Of a DNA stretch of 64,000 nucleotides, positions 36,099-47,539 are shown one piece after another. The translations under genes and the position numbers were made by a program. The DNA is from Peromyscus leucopus. Lineage: Eukaryota; Chordata; Mammalia; Rodentia; Cricetidae. The first letter of the stretch is position 1. Every line of letters starts with the position of its first letter. Under the pieces are notes generated by a model that worked only from the letters and a program-made list of their open reading frames with translations, did no database searches and was not told the DNA's origin. The DNA lies in assembly GCF_004664715.2 (NCBI RefSeq), contig NC_051072.1, positions 40,915,142 to 40,979,141 on the forward strand. Direction: 5' to 3'.

Positions 36099-36596
36099 TG
36101 ACAATTTCCCCCCTTGAATTTGAGTGCTTCACAGAGAATGCACCACATGCTTAGTTTCGATGGGTTCTTTACCTGTTTTTTTTTTTTTGTTTTTTTTTTA
36201 TTCTTAGAAATTATGCAAAAGGAAGAAAGAAACTGAATTCATTTTGGTCAGAGCAAGGATGATGACTAACACAAATAAGCTCAAAGTACTCACATTCTGA
36301 AAACTTGTTTTTCTTAAGTCTTGTTAGAGTAATTTCTAATAACAATATTTCTCTAAAATTCCTCTGGCTTTAGTGCCTTTTATTCCCCCTCTCAGGCATG
36401 GAAAATATATATTTGCGTTTGGAGATTAGATTTGTTTCTTAGGAAAGATGCCATTTGAAAGTTTGATAGTTCTAATTAGGCAAAGGCTTTCTAGCTAGAG
36501 AAAAACATGCAAAATGGTGTTTAATGCTCTTTCTCTCCTTTCTGCTCTAAGAAAGTAATGTTGATTTGAAGTATCAGCCTAGTTGCTTGTGGGTCT
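36099..36596. other. No recognised feature
   Basis: T runs at about 36177-36200; otherwise nothing recognised. Confidence 0.45.
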
Positions 36597-36775
36597 GCAT
36601 CAAGGCTCATTACATGAAAATAATTACCGACAAACCTCAGGACCTAAGCTGAATCCTGCACCCAGCTGGTGAAAGAACTGACTTCAGCATGCTGTCCATT
36701 GACTCCTACATCCATGCTGTGGAATGTGTGCACCCCCACATATACACATGCTCAAGAAATAAATGCAAAAAAACA
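36597..36775 (+). repeat. RSINE1-type SINE, sense
   Basis: 'caaacctcaggacctaagc', 'tgaatcctgcacccagc', 'aagaactgacttcagc' and 'gaaataaatgcaaaaaaac' follow the RSINE1 order with an A-rich end. Diverged. Confidence 0.6.
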
Positions 36776-37084
36776 TTTAAGTAGGAGCTTAGTTCTTGAC
36801 CACAAAGATTGGGTTGACTTATGGAGTTAGTTTTGTGGAAAGGTTTGTGGGGGGATGTGAAAAAGGACAAAGTTTATGAAGTTAACAATACAAAATTCTC
36901 AGGATGCTTTCAGCTCTTACCACAGTTACAAAACACAAGTCATTTTTTAATCTTTGGTAAGCTATTAATATTTGATGGAAATGCTAGATTCTTTTAAAAT
37001 GCTTAGAACATACATTTCTATATGCGCTATCCCGAATGTATTTTCAGCTCCTGTACCCTTCAGATGAATGGTTTTGTGAGAAGA

Positions 37085-37200
37085 CTGATTGAAAAGCAGG
37101 AGACCCCCTTGACCTGGGCAGAGTCCAGCTAATAGTTGTCAGATCTTGGTCAAATCACTTGATGTCTCTGGACAGTCTGTCATTTGATAACTGAACACAC
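37085..37200 (+). repeat. MIR-like fragment, sense
   Basis: 'gatcttggtcaaatcacttg', 'atgtctctggacagtctg' and 'catttgataactgaa' resemble the MIR core (CTTGGGCAAGTCACTTAA and following). Confidence 0.5.
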
Positions 37201-37928
37201 ATGGAGATATTCCAAATAAAACTTACATTCTTGTTAATTTTGTCTTTGGGGAAGGATATGAGGACCAGTAATGAAATTTATTTTAAATATATAGTCCAAG
37301 TACTATATTTACTTTTTCCCTCGAAGAGTTTTCACTTAGCCAAATGAATTGATTTAAAGTTTCTGACCACAGCTGCTGCAGAAATGTGTGCACAGCCACT
37401 GTTTTGGTAAACACAGACTAGTAGCCAGATGGTACTAATACTTTAAAAAGTTGGGCTTTATGGGTTGGGAACCGTCCAAATGGAGTTTTCCGTGTTTTGC
37501 CTGGGTACCTTGGATTTAGTGTACACTGAAGGAGTTTGAGTGTGTTTTATTGCTGCAGTGTCTACAAGGAACCCATAGTGTTAATGTAGAATACAACTAA
37601 TGCTTATTCAGTTTGCAGTTGATTTCTTCTGATAGACGTTCCAAACTGCTGTCAGTCTGGACTCATAAACAGATGTTCCTTTGCTTTAAATCAGAATAAC
37701 TATCCCAAACCCAGTTATGCATATTTAAACAACCGTTAGGAATTGTTTCAAAATCAGGGTTGATTAAATAGGAAATGGATTTATGGTATATTCTAAGGTT
37801 GTTAATTTGTGGTGGCAGTTCTAAATGGCAAGAGACTTAATTTTTTTATTTTTTCTGAAAGTTGATTAAAGGTGTTAGGTCATCAGTTAGAATTTACTTT
37901 ACTGTTCTGTGGTTAAGAATAAATATCT
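37201..37928. other. No recognised feature
   Basis: Nothing recognised. Confidence 0.45.
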
Positions 37929-38478
37929 AGGGTTTGGCCGGTAGTTGATGAGAGAGCGCTTGCCTGATAACTGTGTTGTGTGACTTCTTTTCCTGGGGGA
38001 GACACTACATATATCTACTCACACCAGATAGGGAGCTTATGACAGACCAAAGTACAGATACCACCCAAATCCAATTTGGTGAACCAGTGAGTTTCACTGG
38101 GTTACCTAAAGGAGCAGAAAGGATGAAAAGACAAGTGCGTCACGAAAGCCCACCCCACCACTGGTGACAGCTCACTAAAGCTGAGAACCTGGAACACATT
38201 GCACAACCTGCAGATAGCTCAACAGTTTGAGCATGACTCAGTTGGACTAAACCTCTTCCAGGCAACTTGACTTGTGTGGGAGTGTCTCAGCAGTCTTTAT
38301 TGCTTACTCTGGGAGGGCGGAGCCTAGTGAATCTGGTCAGTTTTAGGGACCTCCTGACGTTATTGAGCTGTTTACCTTCTTTCTTGGGGAACTTCCCTGC
38401 AGGATCTCAGAGGAGATTTTTGCACAGTACTATGAGGATCTGGGTTCTAGTCCCAGCACTCAAAAACAAAACAAAACA
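37929..38478 (+). repeat. ID-type SINE apparently split by an insertion
   Basis: The left part (about 37929-37968, 'gagagagcgcttgcctg') resembles the first half of an ID element. The right part (about 38415-38478, 'gaggatctgggttctagtcc', then an A/C-rich tail) resembles its second half. About 450 bp lies between them. Confidence 0.45.
37970..38410 (-). mobile_element. Rodent LTR-like dispersed repeat, antisense
   Basis: 'gagacactacatatatctac', 'ccaatttggtgaaccagtg', 'tgacagctcactaaagctg' and 'gggaacttccctgcagg' recall a rodent ERV-type LTR usually seen in this order in antisense. It lies inside the split ID element. A target duplication could not be fixed because both junctions are diverged. 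Confidence 0.45.
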
Positions 38479-39595
38479 CCAGAAAGCCAAACAGCTAACG
38501 ACCACACAACTGTCTTAGGCAGTAATGATGAGCCAGTGAGATGCCAGCCACCTGGACATCAGCTGACTTGTGTTTTGACTAAATAATCCAGGAGTAATCC
38601 CTTGTGTTAAATTTCCTGGATGTTTGGACTATTTCTTTTAGATGTATTATAATATATTCATTAAAACTTTTGCCAGGCAGAACCATGCTATTCATGTTCT
38701 ATAGATCTTCATGGAATCCTTACTCACTATGGGCTTTTCTTGTCTGTTCTGCTTCAGTGGGTTTGTGTGAGTGTTCTCAACAGCTCTTAGATTCTGTCAT
38801 TCATGCTTACATGTTTTCATAACACATTATTGAATTATCATAAATACTGGACATGATGCTAGGATACATGAGTGATTCCAACCTTCTAGATGAAAGATAA
38901 AGATTAAAGGTTTGACAGATAAAATTTGTAACTGTTTTAAAAGTGCCAGAAGAGACCCCTCTATGGTTAACTTTTCTCTGAAATCGAGCTAGTGTGTTCT
39001 ATAAAAACAATGCAATTTGTCTATCTTTTCAGCCTGTATTGATATTCCTGATGATTTTAATTATATCAACCCAAATGTTTCTGCTGCTTTTCTACTGTTT
39101 ATTTTGCTTGTTGCCTCGGAACCACCCTTATATTTGAACCTATTGCCTCTGAGAGATCAAGAAGGCCCCATGAGGATGGACATTTGAGTTAAAAAACACA
39201 CGTTCCCAGTTATGTCAGCTGGTGGAAAGCCCTGCTAAAAATCAAGATTCTGTAGCCCAGAGGGGAATAGAGGCTGCGTCAGCACCAAAGGGTTGCCAAG
39301 GAGCTCTGAAAGGTGGTATGTGGTGGGTGTGATGGACATGTATTTGTAGATTTGTTTACTTGTAGTACTGGCACCTAAGCTTACACATCTAAGAGGAAGG
39401 TAGAGTAATTCTTGTTGTTGATGTTGTTTATAGGACTGATGAATATAAGACTTGTGAGTAAAGGCTAAATGGCAGTACCTATGATGGCTAATGATACATA
39501 CCACACCAGTAAGCTTATACGTATATCAGACTACACACAAAACAAAACCCTAGTAACCTTAGAACTAGAGGCAGTTCCTGACAATAAATGTAGAC
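38479..39595. other. No recognised feature
   Basis: Nothing recognised. Confidence 0.45.
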
Positions 39596-39599
39596 GGGG

Positions 39600-39915
39600 A
39601 CTAGGGACGTAAATGGCTTAGTTGGTAAAGTACTTGCCATGCCATCATGAAAACCCAAGTTTAACCCCAGTCTTCATGTAAAAGTTGCATGTGGTGGGAT
39701 GAGTTTGTAATCCCAGCACCGGGGACTCACAAATTAGGACATTCCTGGGGCTTGCTGACCAGTGGAGTCTAGCTGAATTGGTGAGTTCCAGGGTCATTGA
39801 GAGACCCTATCTCAAAAAAATGAGGGGGAGCTATTGAGAAAACACACACGTTATTGTCCTTTGCTCTGTACATACACATTAATGTGCACATGCAAATGTA
39901 TATAAACATACACCA
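39600..39915 (+). repeat. B4-type SINE, sense, near full length
   Basis: The head 'cttagttggtaaagtacttg' is followed by 'tttgtaatcccagcaccgg', 'ttgctgaccagtggagtc', 'gagagaccctatctcaaaa' and a CA-rich tail. This is the best B4 copy in the window. Confidence 0.88.
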
Positions 39916-39924
39916 AATAAAACT

Positions 39925-40108
39925 TTTATTTGTTTTTGGGTTTTTTCTTTTTTCTTTTTGGTTTTTTTGAGACAGGGTTTTTCTGTGTAGCTTTGGAGCC
40001 CTTCCTGGAACTCACTCTGTAGCCCAGGCTGGCCTTGAACTCACAGAGATTTGCCTGCCTCTGCCTTCTGAGTGCTGGGATTAAAGGCGTGTGCCACCAC
40101 CTTCTGGC
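39925..40108 (-). repeat. Cricetid-type B1 SINE, antisense
   Basis: T-rich start, then 'gagacagggtttttctgtg', 'tagctttggagcccttcc' and 'ctgggattaaaggcgtgtg'. The 'ctttggagcc' segment is a cricetid B1 mark. It sits in the A-rich tail of the B4 just upstream. Confidence 0.95.
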
Positions 40109-40307
40109 TTCAGAATAAAAAAATTAAATTAAAAATATGAAATCTGAATATCCTAACTTACCAATACAAGTTAATTACAGCATCACCTGTATGGTAAGGC
40201 AGTCCAGATTATTCAACCAATATGGCACTTTTAATTCTGTCTACACAGCATTGATTCATTGTTTCCAGTTTACTAACACTTAAATCTTAATAGTGTCACT
40301 CAGGATG

Positions 40308-40395
40308 TCTCTTGCTTGCTTTGTAGTGGAACCTGGCCTAGAACTTCCTGTCACTCTGCCTTGGCCTCCCAGTTGTGTGACAATAAATGTGGTCA
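40308..40395 (-). repeat. Old B1-like fragment, antisense
   Basis: 'tagtggaacctggcctagaac' (part) and 'ctgccttggcctcccagt' fit a decayed B1 in reverse complement. Confidence 0.55.
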
Positions 40396-40396
40396 A

Positions 40397-40502
40397 CTTT
40401 TTTTTTTTTTCCCTGTTGAGGTGTAGGGTCTTTCATTAGGTTGTGGCAGGCTGGTCTCAAACTCTTTTGCTCAAGCAATTCTCCTGCTTCATAGTCTCCA
40501 GT
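40397..40502 (-). repeat. Alu/B1-like monomer, antisense
   Basis: T run, then 'aggctggtctcaaactc' and 'gctcaagcaattctcctgc'. This wording is nearer to primitive 7SL monomers (FLAM/PB1-like) than to modern B1, so it is probably old. Confidence 0.6.
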
Positions 40503-41764
40503 TTATAAGCTTAGCCAGGGTGGTTCTTATTTATTGAACAATGTGTTTCCTGCAGACTGTGAAGGTTGATGGGCAAAAGCAAGTATAATTTGTACTGTGA
40601 GGACCACACAACTCAGATGTTACCTTAGTGTATTGCCTCTTTACTCATATATCTTGTTCCATGCCTCTTTCCCATTCCATAGTTTACTCAGTGACATGGA
40701 TTACCACAACTTATAGGGGGAAATAACATCCTCTATGTGGAGTGAATTGTTTAATGGACATTGTAGAAATATGACTTTTAACAGGAGTGTTTAGATTTTC
40801 AAGAAAAAAACAGTTTGAGTGTTCTAGACTGGTAGGCAGTTGATGAAAAGTTAACACTCATTGTGCTTTAATTCATTACTTCATAGCAGCCTACTGTGAA
40901 CGTGTATTCAGACGTGAGGAGTCCAGAAGGCAAAGTACACTGCATTAGTGGCTGCAAATCAGACAGGTTTCATTATGTTACTTTGAGTCTTTTTGTTTTG
41001 TTTTGTTTTTGTTTTGCTTATCATACTCCAGGCATGCCATGCCATTCATTTGTGCCCCCTTTCACAGATAACCATCAACAAAGAGGGCTAAGGCAACAAA
41101 GAGAATAGTTGAGAATTCTACCTAGAAGTATGTGGTATCAGAACAGACAGGCAACGAGCAGCATATTAATCTGTACATTATGCAGAGACATTAAATGTAC
41201 ATGTTAGGAAGGTAGCAGATGTGTTGGTATTGAGTTGACGTGTCAGATAGCACTCTTTGTGTGCAGGACTTGGTTCCAGCCACCACACCTTCACATGTAA
41301 TGGATAGCTAATTTCAAGCCTATGGTTCATAGGAGACTGACAGGGAACTGGGAGGAGGAAGGCATTCTACCTCCTAGAGCAGCAGGATGTGTTTAATCAT
41401 AGAGAAACATCCTATAACTCTTGGGGTAAATTCATGGAGGAGGTTGCAGTTTGGGTTTTGTATTCAAATTAATTAATTCATTAATACCATTAGGCAACTG
41501 GGAATCAAGCAAAAGAGAAAAGTAAAATGTGGCAACTGAGCTGAGCTCAGGCATGTTTGAGAAAACTGTAGTCAAATTATCCTGTGTTAAACAGAGTAAC
41601 TTGTTAGATTGTGGGCCTGTGAGAAGGAACTAGTAACTGAAAGGGGGCTCACTTCTTAAAATTGTTTCTTTTTGTGTGTAGGGAAAGCAAGTCACTTGTG
41701 TGATTCTGTTTCATGGAAACTCAGTTGCCATTTGGGATTTCCCTGTGTCCATAGTTCATTCATC
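40503..41764. other. No recognised feature
   Basis: A degraded SINE may lie near 41240-41300, but it is not convincing. Confidence 0.4.
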
Positions 41765-41878
41765 CATCTATCCAGTCAATATTTGCTGAATACCTGTTAT
41801 GTACTACGATGTTCTAGGAGCCCAAAAAGAAATAAAATCAACCTCTACCCTCAAGCAGTTTGTAGTCTGGTGGAAAGA

Positions 41879-41880
<2 letters not shown>
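41765..41880 (+). repeat. Ancient mammalian dispersed repeat, unclassified
   Basis: 'atttgctgaatacctgttat', 'gatgttctaggagcc' and 'ctctaccctcaagcagtttg' recall the widespread mammalian phrase about 'ttattgagcacctactatgtgcc...ctgccctca'. Family not assigned by eye. Confidence 0.45.

Positions 41881-41886
<6 letters not shown>

Positions 41887-41910
<24 letters not shown>
41887..41910. repeat. A homopolymer (24 A)
   Basis: Uninterrupted A run following six T, forming a T6A24 block. Confidence 0.98.
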
Positions 41911-41916
<6 letters not shown>

Positions 41917-41959
41917 TTTGTGTAGAGACTAGAGACTTTCAAAAGCTGCTCCTTACTAT

Positions 41960-42176
41960 AAAGTACACAACCCACATAGTTCATATAGCATATGTCTATT
42001 CATATAGCATATGTCTGCAGTACAAGAGATAGGTGAAGTACACAACACACACAGTTCATATAGCGAAGTACACAACACACACAGTTCCTATAGCATATGT
42101 CTGCAGTACTAGAGATAGGTGATGTATACAACACACACAGTTCCTATCGCATATGTCTGCAGCACTAGAGATAGAT
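41960..42176. repeat. 56-bp minisatellite with variant units
   Basis: Units begin GAAGTACACAACACACACAG and end in AGAGATAGGT. Unit 1 (41960-42034) is 75 bp because it holds an internal 19-bp tandem duplication (41980-41998, 41999-42017). Unit 2 (42035-42064) is cut to 30 bp. Units 3 (42065-42120) and 4 (42121-42176) are full 56-mers differing at few positions. Confidence 0.93.
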
Positions 42177-42189
42177 ACGGAATTGCCTT

Positions 42190-42560
42190 GTGCTTGCTGC
42201 TTTTGCTCCTTATGATGTGGCTCATCTATGTTTCTTACAGCCTTTTCTCCACTGTTTAGTAATGTTTTAGTTCTCTACCATATTATGTATCCAGTCAACT
42301 GTTGGGAGACATTTAAGCTGGTTCCAGTTTGGTGATCTTATTGGGAATGGTGCTAAAGCATTATGGCTATATCTTGGTCTACGTGTACATATATTTAAGA
42401 ATGTTTACCAGGAAGAAGATTCAAGTACACATACCAGGAATAAGATTCAGGGCTTGTAGATAGAATATATAGTGTTAACTTGGCTAGATATGGATAAACT
42501 ATTTTTCTAAGTCATTGATGTAATTTTAAATGCCTTATGGCAGGATATCCAATGTTTTCT
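42190..42560 (-). repeat. Ancient L1M ORF2 C-terminal fragment, antisense
   Basis: 'ttctctaccatattatgtatc' (part), 'gtcaactgttgggagacat', 'ggttccagtttggtgatc' and 'agaatgtttaccagg' recall the reverse complement of the end of L1M ORF2. Very diverged and not open in any frame. Confidence 0.5.
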
Positions 42561-43435
42561 TGCTTGTTTCAATTCATGCACTTTTCTAAAAGATTTTTTT
42601 TTTCATTAGGATGTGCTGGGGATACTTTATATACCCAATATAGAATTAAAAATACACATTTTCCCTGGACTCCTGGTCATTACTCTGCTAACTGGAGTAG
42701 CTGTTGACAAATGTGGAAGCATGGGAAGAAAGGAGAGGTGTCTGAGGCTAGAAACTTTGCTGCTGTTTTGTTCAGTGCTGGGGGAAAGGGAACAAAAAAG
42801 CTAGTGTATATTAAGGATACAAAAAGCTTTAGTGGTTTTAAAAACGTTGTGCTCACATTTGGAAGTGTAATTCTATTTTAATCTCTTTCCTAATGGAAGA
42901 AGAAAGATGACTGATTTGGTAGGGTAATCGTGTTTGAAAATTGACAACTCTTTGGCACACGGCCCGGATTTCTTTCCAGATTGTTGCAAAATAGAAAAAT
43001 GCAGTCTTATATGCTGTTCACTGGTGTAAGAAAAAAAAAAGGAAATAAATAAAAAAGAAAAAAAGAAGAGAAGAAAAAGATGCCGTGGAGTTAGGTTGAA
43101 GAACATTATGGCTCTAGGAGAGGGAATGGGAGGGAGTTCACCCTCTGTGACGTCCCAAGCACCAGAAGGATTGTCGTGGATATTACAGTCATCAGCAGGG
43201 TGCTTACCGTGCAGGAGGGAGGTCGTTCAACTTCCTCTTTCTTGGCTTTCCAAGTTCATAAGAAATGAGAACAACTTAAGCTGCTTTATAAAATAACCTT
43301 TCCCAAGTAGATCTCAGCATATAAAGGGTGCTTGAAGTTGCCTTTTCCATCTAAAACGTGTCCCAACACAAATGTTCGGAGTGTTCAGGCCCAAAGCTAT
43401 GTTGGGTGAGTGAATGGGAAGTTTTTTTATTGTGT
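42561..43435. other. No recognised gene; A-rich purine tract
   Basis: A GAAA/A-rich purine tract lies at 43029-43080. Otherwise nothing recognised. Confidence 0.45.
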
Positions 43436-43560
43436 TCAGTTCAACTCAGTGAACATTTAATGCGTGCCAGCTATGTGCCTGGTCCTGGTAGGTACTGAGG
43501 ACACAAAGAAGAATGAGACAACTTACTGTCCACTGAAACAGACAGGCATCTAAACAATTC
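43436..43560 (+). repeat. Ancient mammalian dispersed repeat, unclassified
   Basis: 'gtgaacatttaatgcgtgcc', 'agctatgtgcctggtcctgg' and 'gtactgaggacacaaag' resemble the element at 41765-41880. Confidence 0.45.
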
Positions 43561-44987
43561 ACCATAGTGTTTGTGCTAACAGTGGTAAGAATAATGTGCA
43601 AAAAGTACTTTGCACAGAAGAGAATAAATACTTTTGTGTGTATATATATAAGGGGCAATGGAGTTGTAGGTAACAGAGGCCTTCCACTATTCAAGGACGA
43701 GTTTGAGAGAGGTCATGGACAGGACTAGGATTTACAGAAGGGACGTATTTGGCAAAGGATTTAACAGAAAGGTTAAGGCCATCCATGAAAATTGAAATGG
43801 AGTGAAGCTGGCTTTGACTAGAGATACTAAAGTAATTTGAGAAAAACCACTCCACCAATAAGAATAGAGAGTAGACTGTATAGACAGGATATTTTGACAT
43901 TCCCTGTTTGAAATGCCACCTGCAGAGAAGCGCCCTGGGAGCTCACTAAATCCTAACCTCTAACACTGGTCCCTGTGCCTGGAGCATCTTGCTTTCATTT
44001 TCCTTCCTTAAAGCGTGGGAGGGGTGGAATGGGGATAGATTCTGGAGACTTGTATATGCTTGGTTTAAATGTTTCTCATTTGTATGGTTTATTAAAAAAG
44101 AACCAATTATTGCTACATCAAAAAGTGGGCACAGAGTGAGTGTTTAACACATCCTGATACGTTTATGGGTGCATTTCTCTGCATGATGCATTGAGCTTCA
44201 TAGTCATTTGATTGTTGTTGGTAAATATTTTCAGGACTCCCAAATGGCGGGCAGCCATTACTCTGACCACTGTGAAGGAAGCGGAGTGCAGGGTAAAGCC
44301 TGAGGCAGGGCTAAACTTGTGTTCCTGGGAGAAATAAATGCTGCAGGGAGGAACTCCAGGATCATTTGCCGTTGGCCATTTTGGGAAAACTTGAGTAGCA
44401 GAGTGTGTTTCTGAAGGCTATCTGTAATTTTATTTATTGAACTGAAGTTTGTTTATTTAAGGACAATGTGGTTCCAAGAAGTCTATTTCCAGGCTCTGCA
44501 GTTTGAAGCTCCTGTTACTCTTCAGTGTGTCCTGCTTCCTGAAGGTGGACCATCTGGCTAGTGCAGTTGTTGTGATCAATAGGGACGGGTAGGAGTGATT
44601 TAGGCTGCTTACAGCTGCACGGGAGAGGCACTTTGTGTTTTGATTCCCATGTAGGGCAAACCTGAGCTCCTCAGTCCTTCCAAAAGGAAGTTGGCATTGT
44701 GGCAGGGCTGTCTTAGATTTAGGAAGTCAAGTACAAACACTGTAATGATTTACACTGGCAGTCTGCATTTGTTGCTTGTATTCCAGGAGATCTATAGAAA
44801 GTGCTAAACTCTTTCAAAATTGTTACTTTGTTTTGCCTTCTCCAGTGGCCTCAATTCTTCAGTTTCGAATAGCTGCTACTATGGTCCTTTTTGGCACAAT
44901 GATCATAGTCCCACTCAGACTTAGTTCTAAGTTCCCCACTGCACGCACATGTGCGTGTACAGGGTACATGTGTCATTTCTTACACAG
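43561..44987. other. No recognised feature
   Basis: Nothing recognised. Confidence 0.45.
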
Positions 44988-45323
44988 TGTTTTAGGGTCC
45001 TGTTGCTGTGGAGAGACACTATGACCGCGGCAACTCTTCTAGAGAAAACATTTAATTGGGTGGCTCGCTTACAGTTTCAGAGGTTCAGTTCATTATCATC
45101 ATGGCAGGGAGCATGGCAGCTGCAGGCAGATGTGGTACTGGAGCTTGAGAGTCCTACATCTTGCAGGCAACAGGACATTGACTGAGATACTGGGCAGTAT
45201 CCTGAGTATAGGAAACCTCAAAGCCTGCCTCCACAGTGACCCACTTCCTCCAACAAAGCCACACCTCCCAATAGTGCCACTCCTTAAGAGATTATGGGGG
45301 CCAGTTACATTCAAACTACCACA
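44988..45323 (-). mobile_element. MaLR/ERVL-type solo LTR, antisense
   Basis: Starts TGTTTTAGGG and ends CACA. Internal 'gttgctgtggagagacac', 'aacatttaattgggtggc', 'cattatcatcatggcagg', 'cacttcctccaacaaagcc' and 'cacctcccaatagtgcc' belong to an abundant rodent LTR group. On the minus strand it ends in a polyadenylation and R-like region. No internal sequence, so solo. No target duplication was evident. Confidence 0.7.
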
Positions 45324-45334
45324 TGTTGCTTCCA

Positions 45335-45540
45335 CCTTTTTGTTTGAGGCAGGGTGTCTTACTGACCTAGAACTTGGCTCTATAGGCCAAGCCAGCTAGC
45401 CCTCTTGCTTCTGGGGATCTACCTGTCAGTACTTACCATCTTTACCATTTCTTGGATTGCATGCTTCCTTGCCCAGCTTTTTAAATGGGTTCTGGGAATC
45501 CCAATTCAGCTCCTCATACTTTTGTGGGACAAGCCCTGAC
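45335..45540 (-). repeat. B4-type SINE, antisense
   Basis: 'ttgaggcagggtgtcttac', 'tgacctagaacttggctc', 'tgggttctgggaatccc' and 'gggacaagccctgacc' resemble the reverse complement of B4. It abuts the LTR. Diverged. Confidence 0.6.
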
Positions 45541-47012
45541 CTTGACACTTTTTAAGAATATTGGTTAGGTGTTTTGAAGGTAGTCTCTCAATTTGAGTTA
45601 TCTAACCCTTTTATGTTGGATTAAGGCACATTTCCTCCCTCCTTCCCTCCTTCCCTCCCTCCTCTCCCTCCCTCCCTCCCCTCCCTCTTTTTGCAAGCAT
45701 ACAATAGAAATTAGGTTCATATACTTCTGGTTATGTCAGGGAGCATAGATGTTACTAACAAGACATTGTTGTGTCAGTTATTGATGACAGGTTTTTCCAC
45801 TGTAGAGTTCCTACACTTTGCCTTTCATGTTTTCTTTAAAGACTTTAAAAAGATGATAACATGACATTATGAAGTATATGTGTGTTGTAGAATTCTTTAG
45901 TCTAGCTGACTGACAGGTATTATCTCACATAGTTGTTTTGTAGTAAAAATACTGTACCTGTACTTTCTTAGTAATTTTTAAGAATGTTTATGCTTCTTCA
46001 ATAGAAGGCTCTAGCCACAATCAAGAAAATTAAGCTTTACCTACAAGTAGGAGCCTTTGTGGATGTGTGCGGAAATCGCTAGTTGTTCACAGATATTGGG
46101 AAGTTGATGCATGTGTTCTACCTCTTCATACAGTGATTTTATCATCAGGTTCCTTGCCTGTAACAGTTTCTGCTTCGGTGCTCTTGTGATCAACCTCCTC
46201 AAGTCCCTCTTCCCTATTAAGCAATTGTTTTTCATAAGGAAGACATGCCCATTCTCCCTGTTCATTCATTCAGTAATTCAGTTATATCAGTATGGACCCA
46301 TAGGTTACTTAATTCTTTGATTTAGAATCCAATATTGTTGCTGTTTATTTTGCTCCTTAAATAGTTGTAGCTTGGTTATTGGGGGCTTTCCCAAATTTAG
46401 CAGTTTCTAAAGTTTTTAAAAATAACTTCATTTTTGGTATTAGTGCCTCCATTTTCTTTGTTCCAGCCCTTTCTCTAAAAATCTTTGGTCTCTTCTTGAA
46501 AAATAATATTTGGAAACAGATGATTTTTGATGTTGTGTTGTTTTATATGATGATATTTGTCATGAAGGAAATACAAAATATAACTTTATATCTTCAAAGT
46601 CATTTTTCTGCTGTCTGAAAACAAGTGAGATTTACTTTTGTCACAGGAAAAGAAATTATTTTCATCTTAACACAGACAGTAGCAGCTAATTAGACATGTT
46701 ACTGCATCATCACAAACTTTTAATAATGGGAGGTGAGTTTAGAATTTGTCCTTTTGAGATCATTGCATTTTTGTGGAAAACCTGAAAAGTAGTTATTTTC
46801 CTTATTTGAGACACAGCTGATAACAGTGAAACAAGGACAAAGGACAGGGTCCTGAAACCTCCAAGCTAAATTCACCAATAACTCAAAGCTAGGCCTTAAC
46901 TCAGAATAAAAGAGGTTGTTGACTCACTGTTACTCTTCATTTATACACAACTCTAGAAGTGTTGGTTAACTAGTTTATGAATATCTAAGACTTAAGCTAT
47001 TGTTTAAAAGGA
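45541..47012. other. No recognised gene
   Basis: A 74-codon minus-strand frame at 46041-46265 has plausible protein-like composition but no known homology, no pyrimidine tract for an acceptor and no CpG-rich start. Confidence 0.4.
45632..45690. repeat. (CCTT)n/(CCTC)n pyrimidine tract
   Basis: An almost pure C/T tract of about 59 bases in CCTT and CCTC units. Long polypyrimidine mirror-like tracts can form triplex DNA. Confidence 0.95.
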
Positions 47013-47017
47013 ACCAG

Positions 47018-47456
47018 TGTGTTGTAGAATATTATTTTAAGGTGTGTTACTTTTGTTTATGTTGTATTTGTTTAACTCTGTGAAGCTGTGTTACTGTGCC
47101 TGTGTAAAACACCTGATGGTCTTATAAAGAACTGGCCAATAGCAAGGCAGGAGAAAGGATGGCAGGCAGAGAGAATATGTAGAAGGAGAAATCTGGGATG
47201 AAAAAGAGAAGTAGCCAGAGAAGGAGGAGAACTCCAGGGGCCAGCCACTCAGCCACACAGCAAGCCATGGAGTAAAGGTATACAGGAATAGAGAAAGATA
47301 GAAGCCTAGAGGCAAAAGATAAACAGGATAATTAAGTTAAGGAAAGTTGGCAAGAAATAAGCCAAGCTAAGGCTGGGCATTTATAATTAAGAACATATCT
47401 CCGCATGTGGTTTATTTGGGACTGAGTGGCAGACCCCACAAAAGAGCACAAACAAT
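47018..47456 (+). mobile_element. Rodent ERV-type solo LTR, sense
   Basis: Contains 'aactctgtgaagctgtgtt', 'gtaaaacacctgatggtc', 'gaactggccaatagcaagg', 'gccaagctaaggctgggc' and 'gtggtttatttgggactg', a well-populated rodent LTR family. The layout (CCAAT-like 'ggccaatagc', then a purine-rich middle) resembles the LTR at 33722-34031 in sense. Flanking ACCAG occurs at 47013-47017 and 47457-47461, a candidate 5-bp target duplication, although the 3' terminus is then imperfect. Confidence 0.7.
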
Positions 47457-47539
47457 ACCAGAGGGGTCCCAGCAATAAGAAAGGTCTACAGTACAGGTGA
47501 CTTCTATGAGGAAGGAGAAAGCAGAGACAGGCGCTTGTC

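Noticed and set aside
41960..42176. Regularly spaced repeats as a CRISPR-like array
   Set aside because: The units are continuous tandem copies without unique spacers, in a rodent genome; this is a minisatellite.
46041..46265. Minus-strand 74-codon frame with protein-like composition, ending just before a GTAAAG
   Set aside because: No acceptor pyrimidine tract precedes it, the stop codon is inside the segment, and no homology is recognised. It may be a decayed retrocopy, but this cannot be shown.
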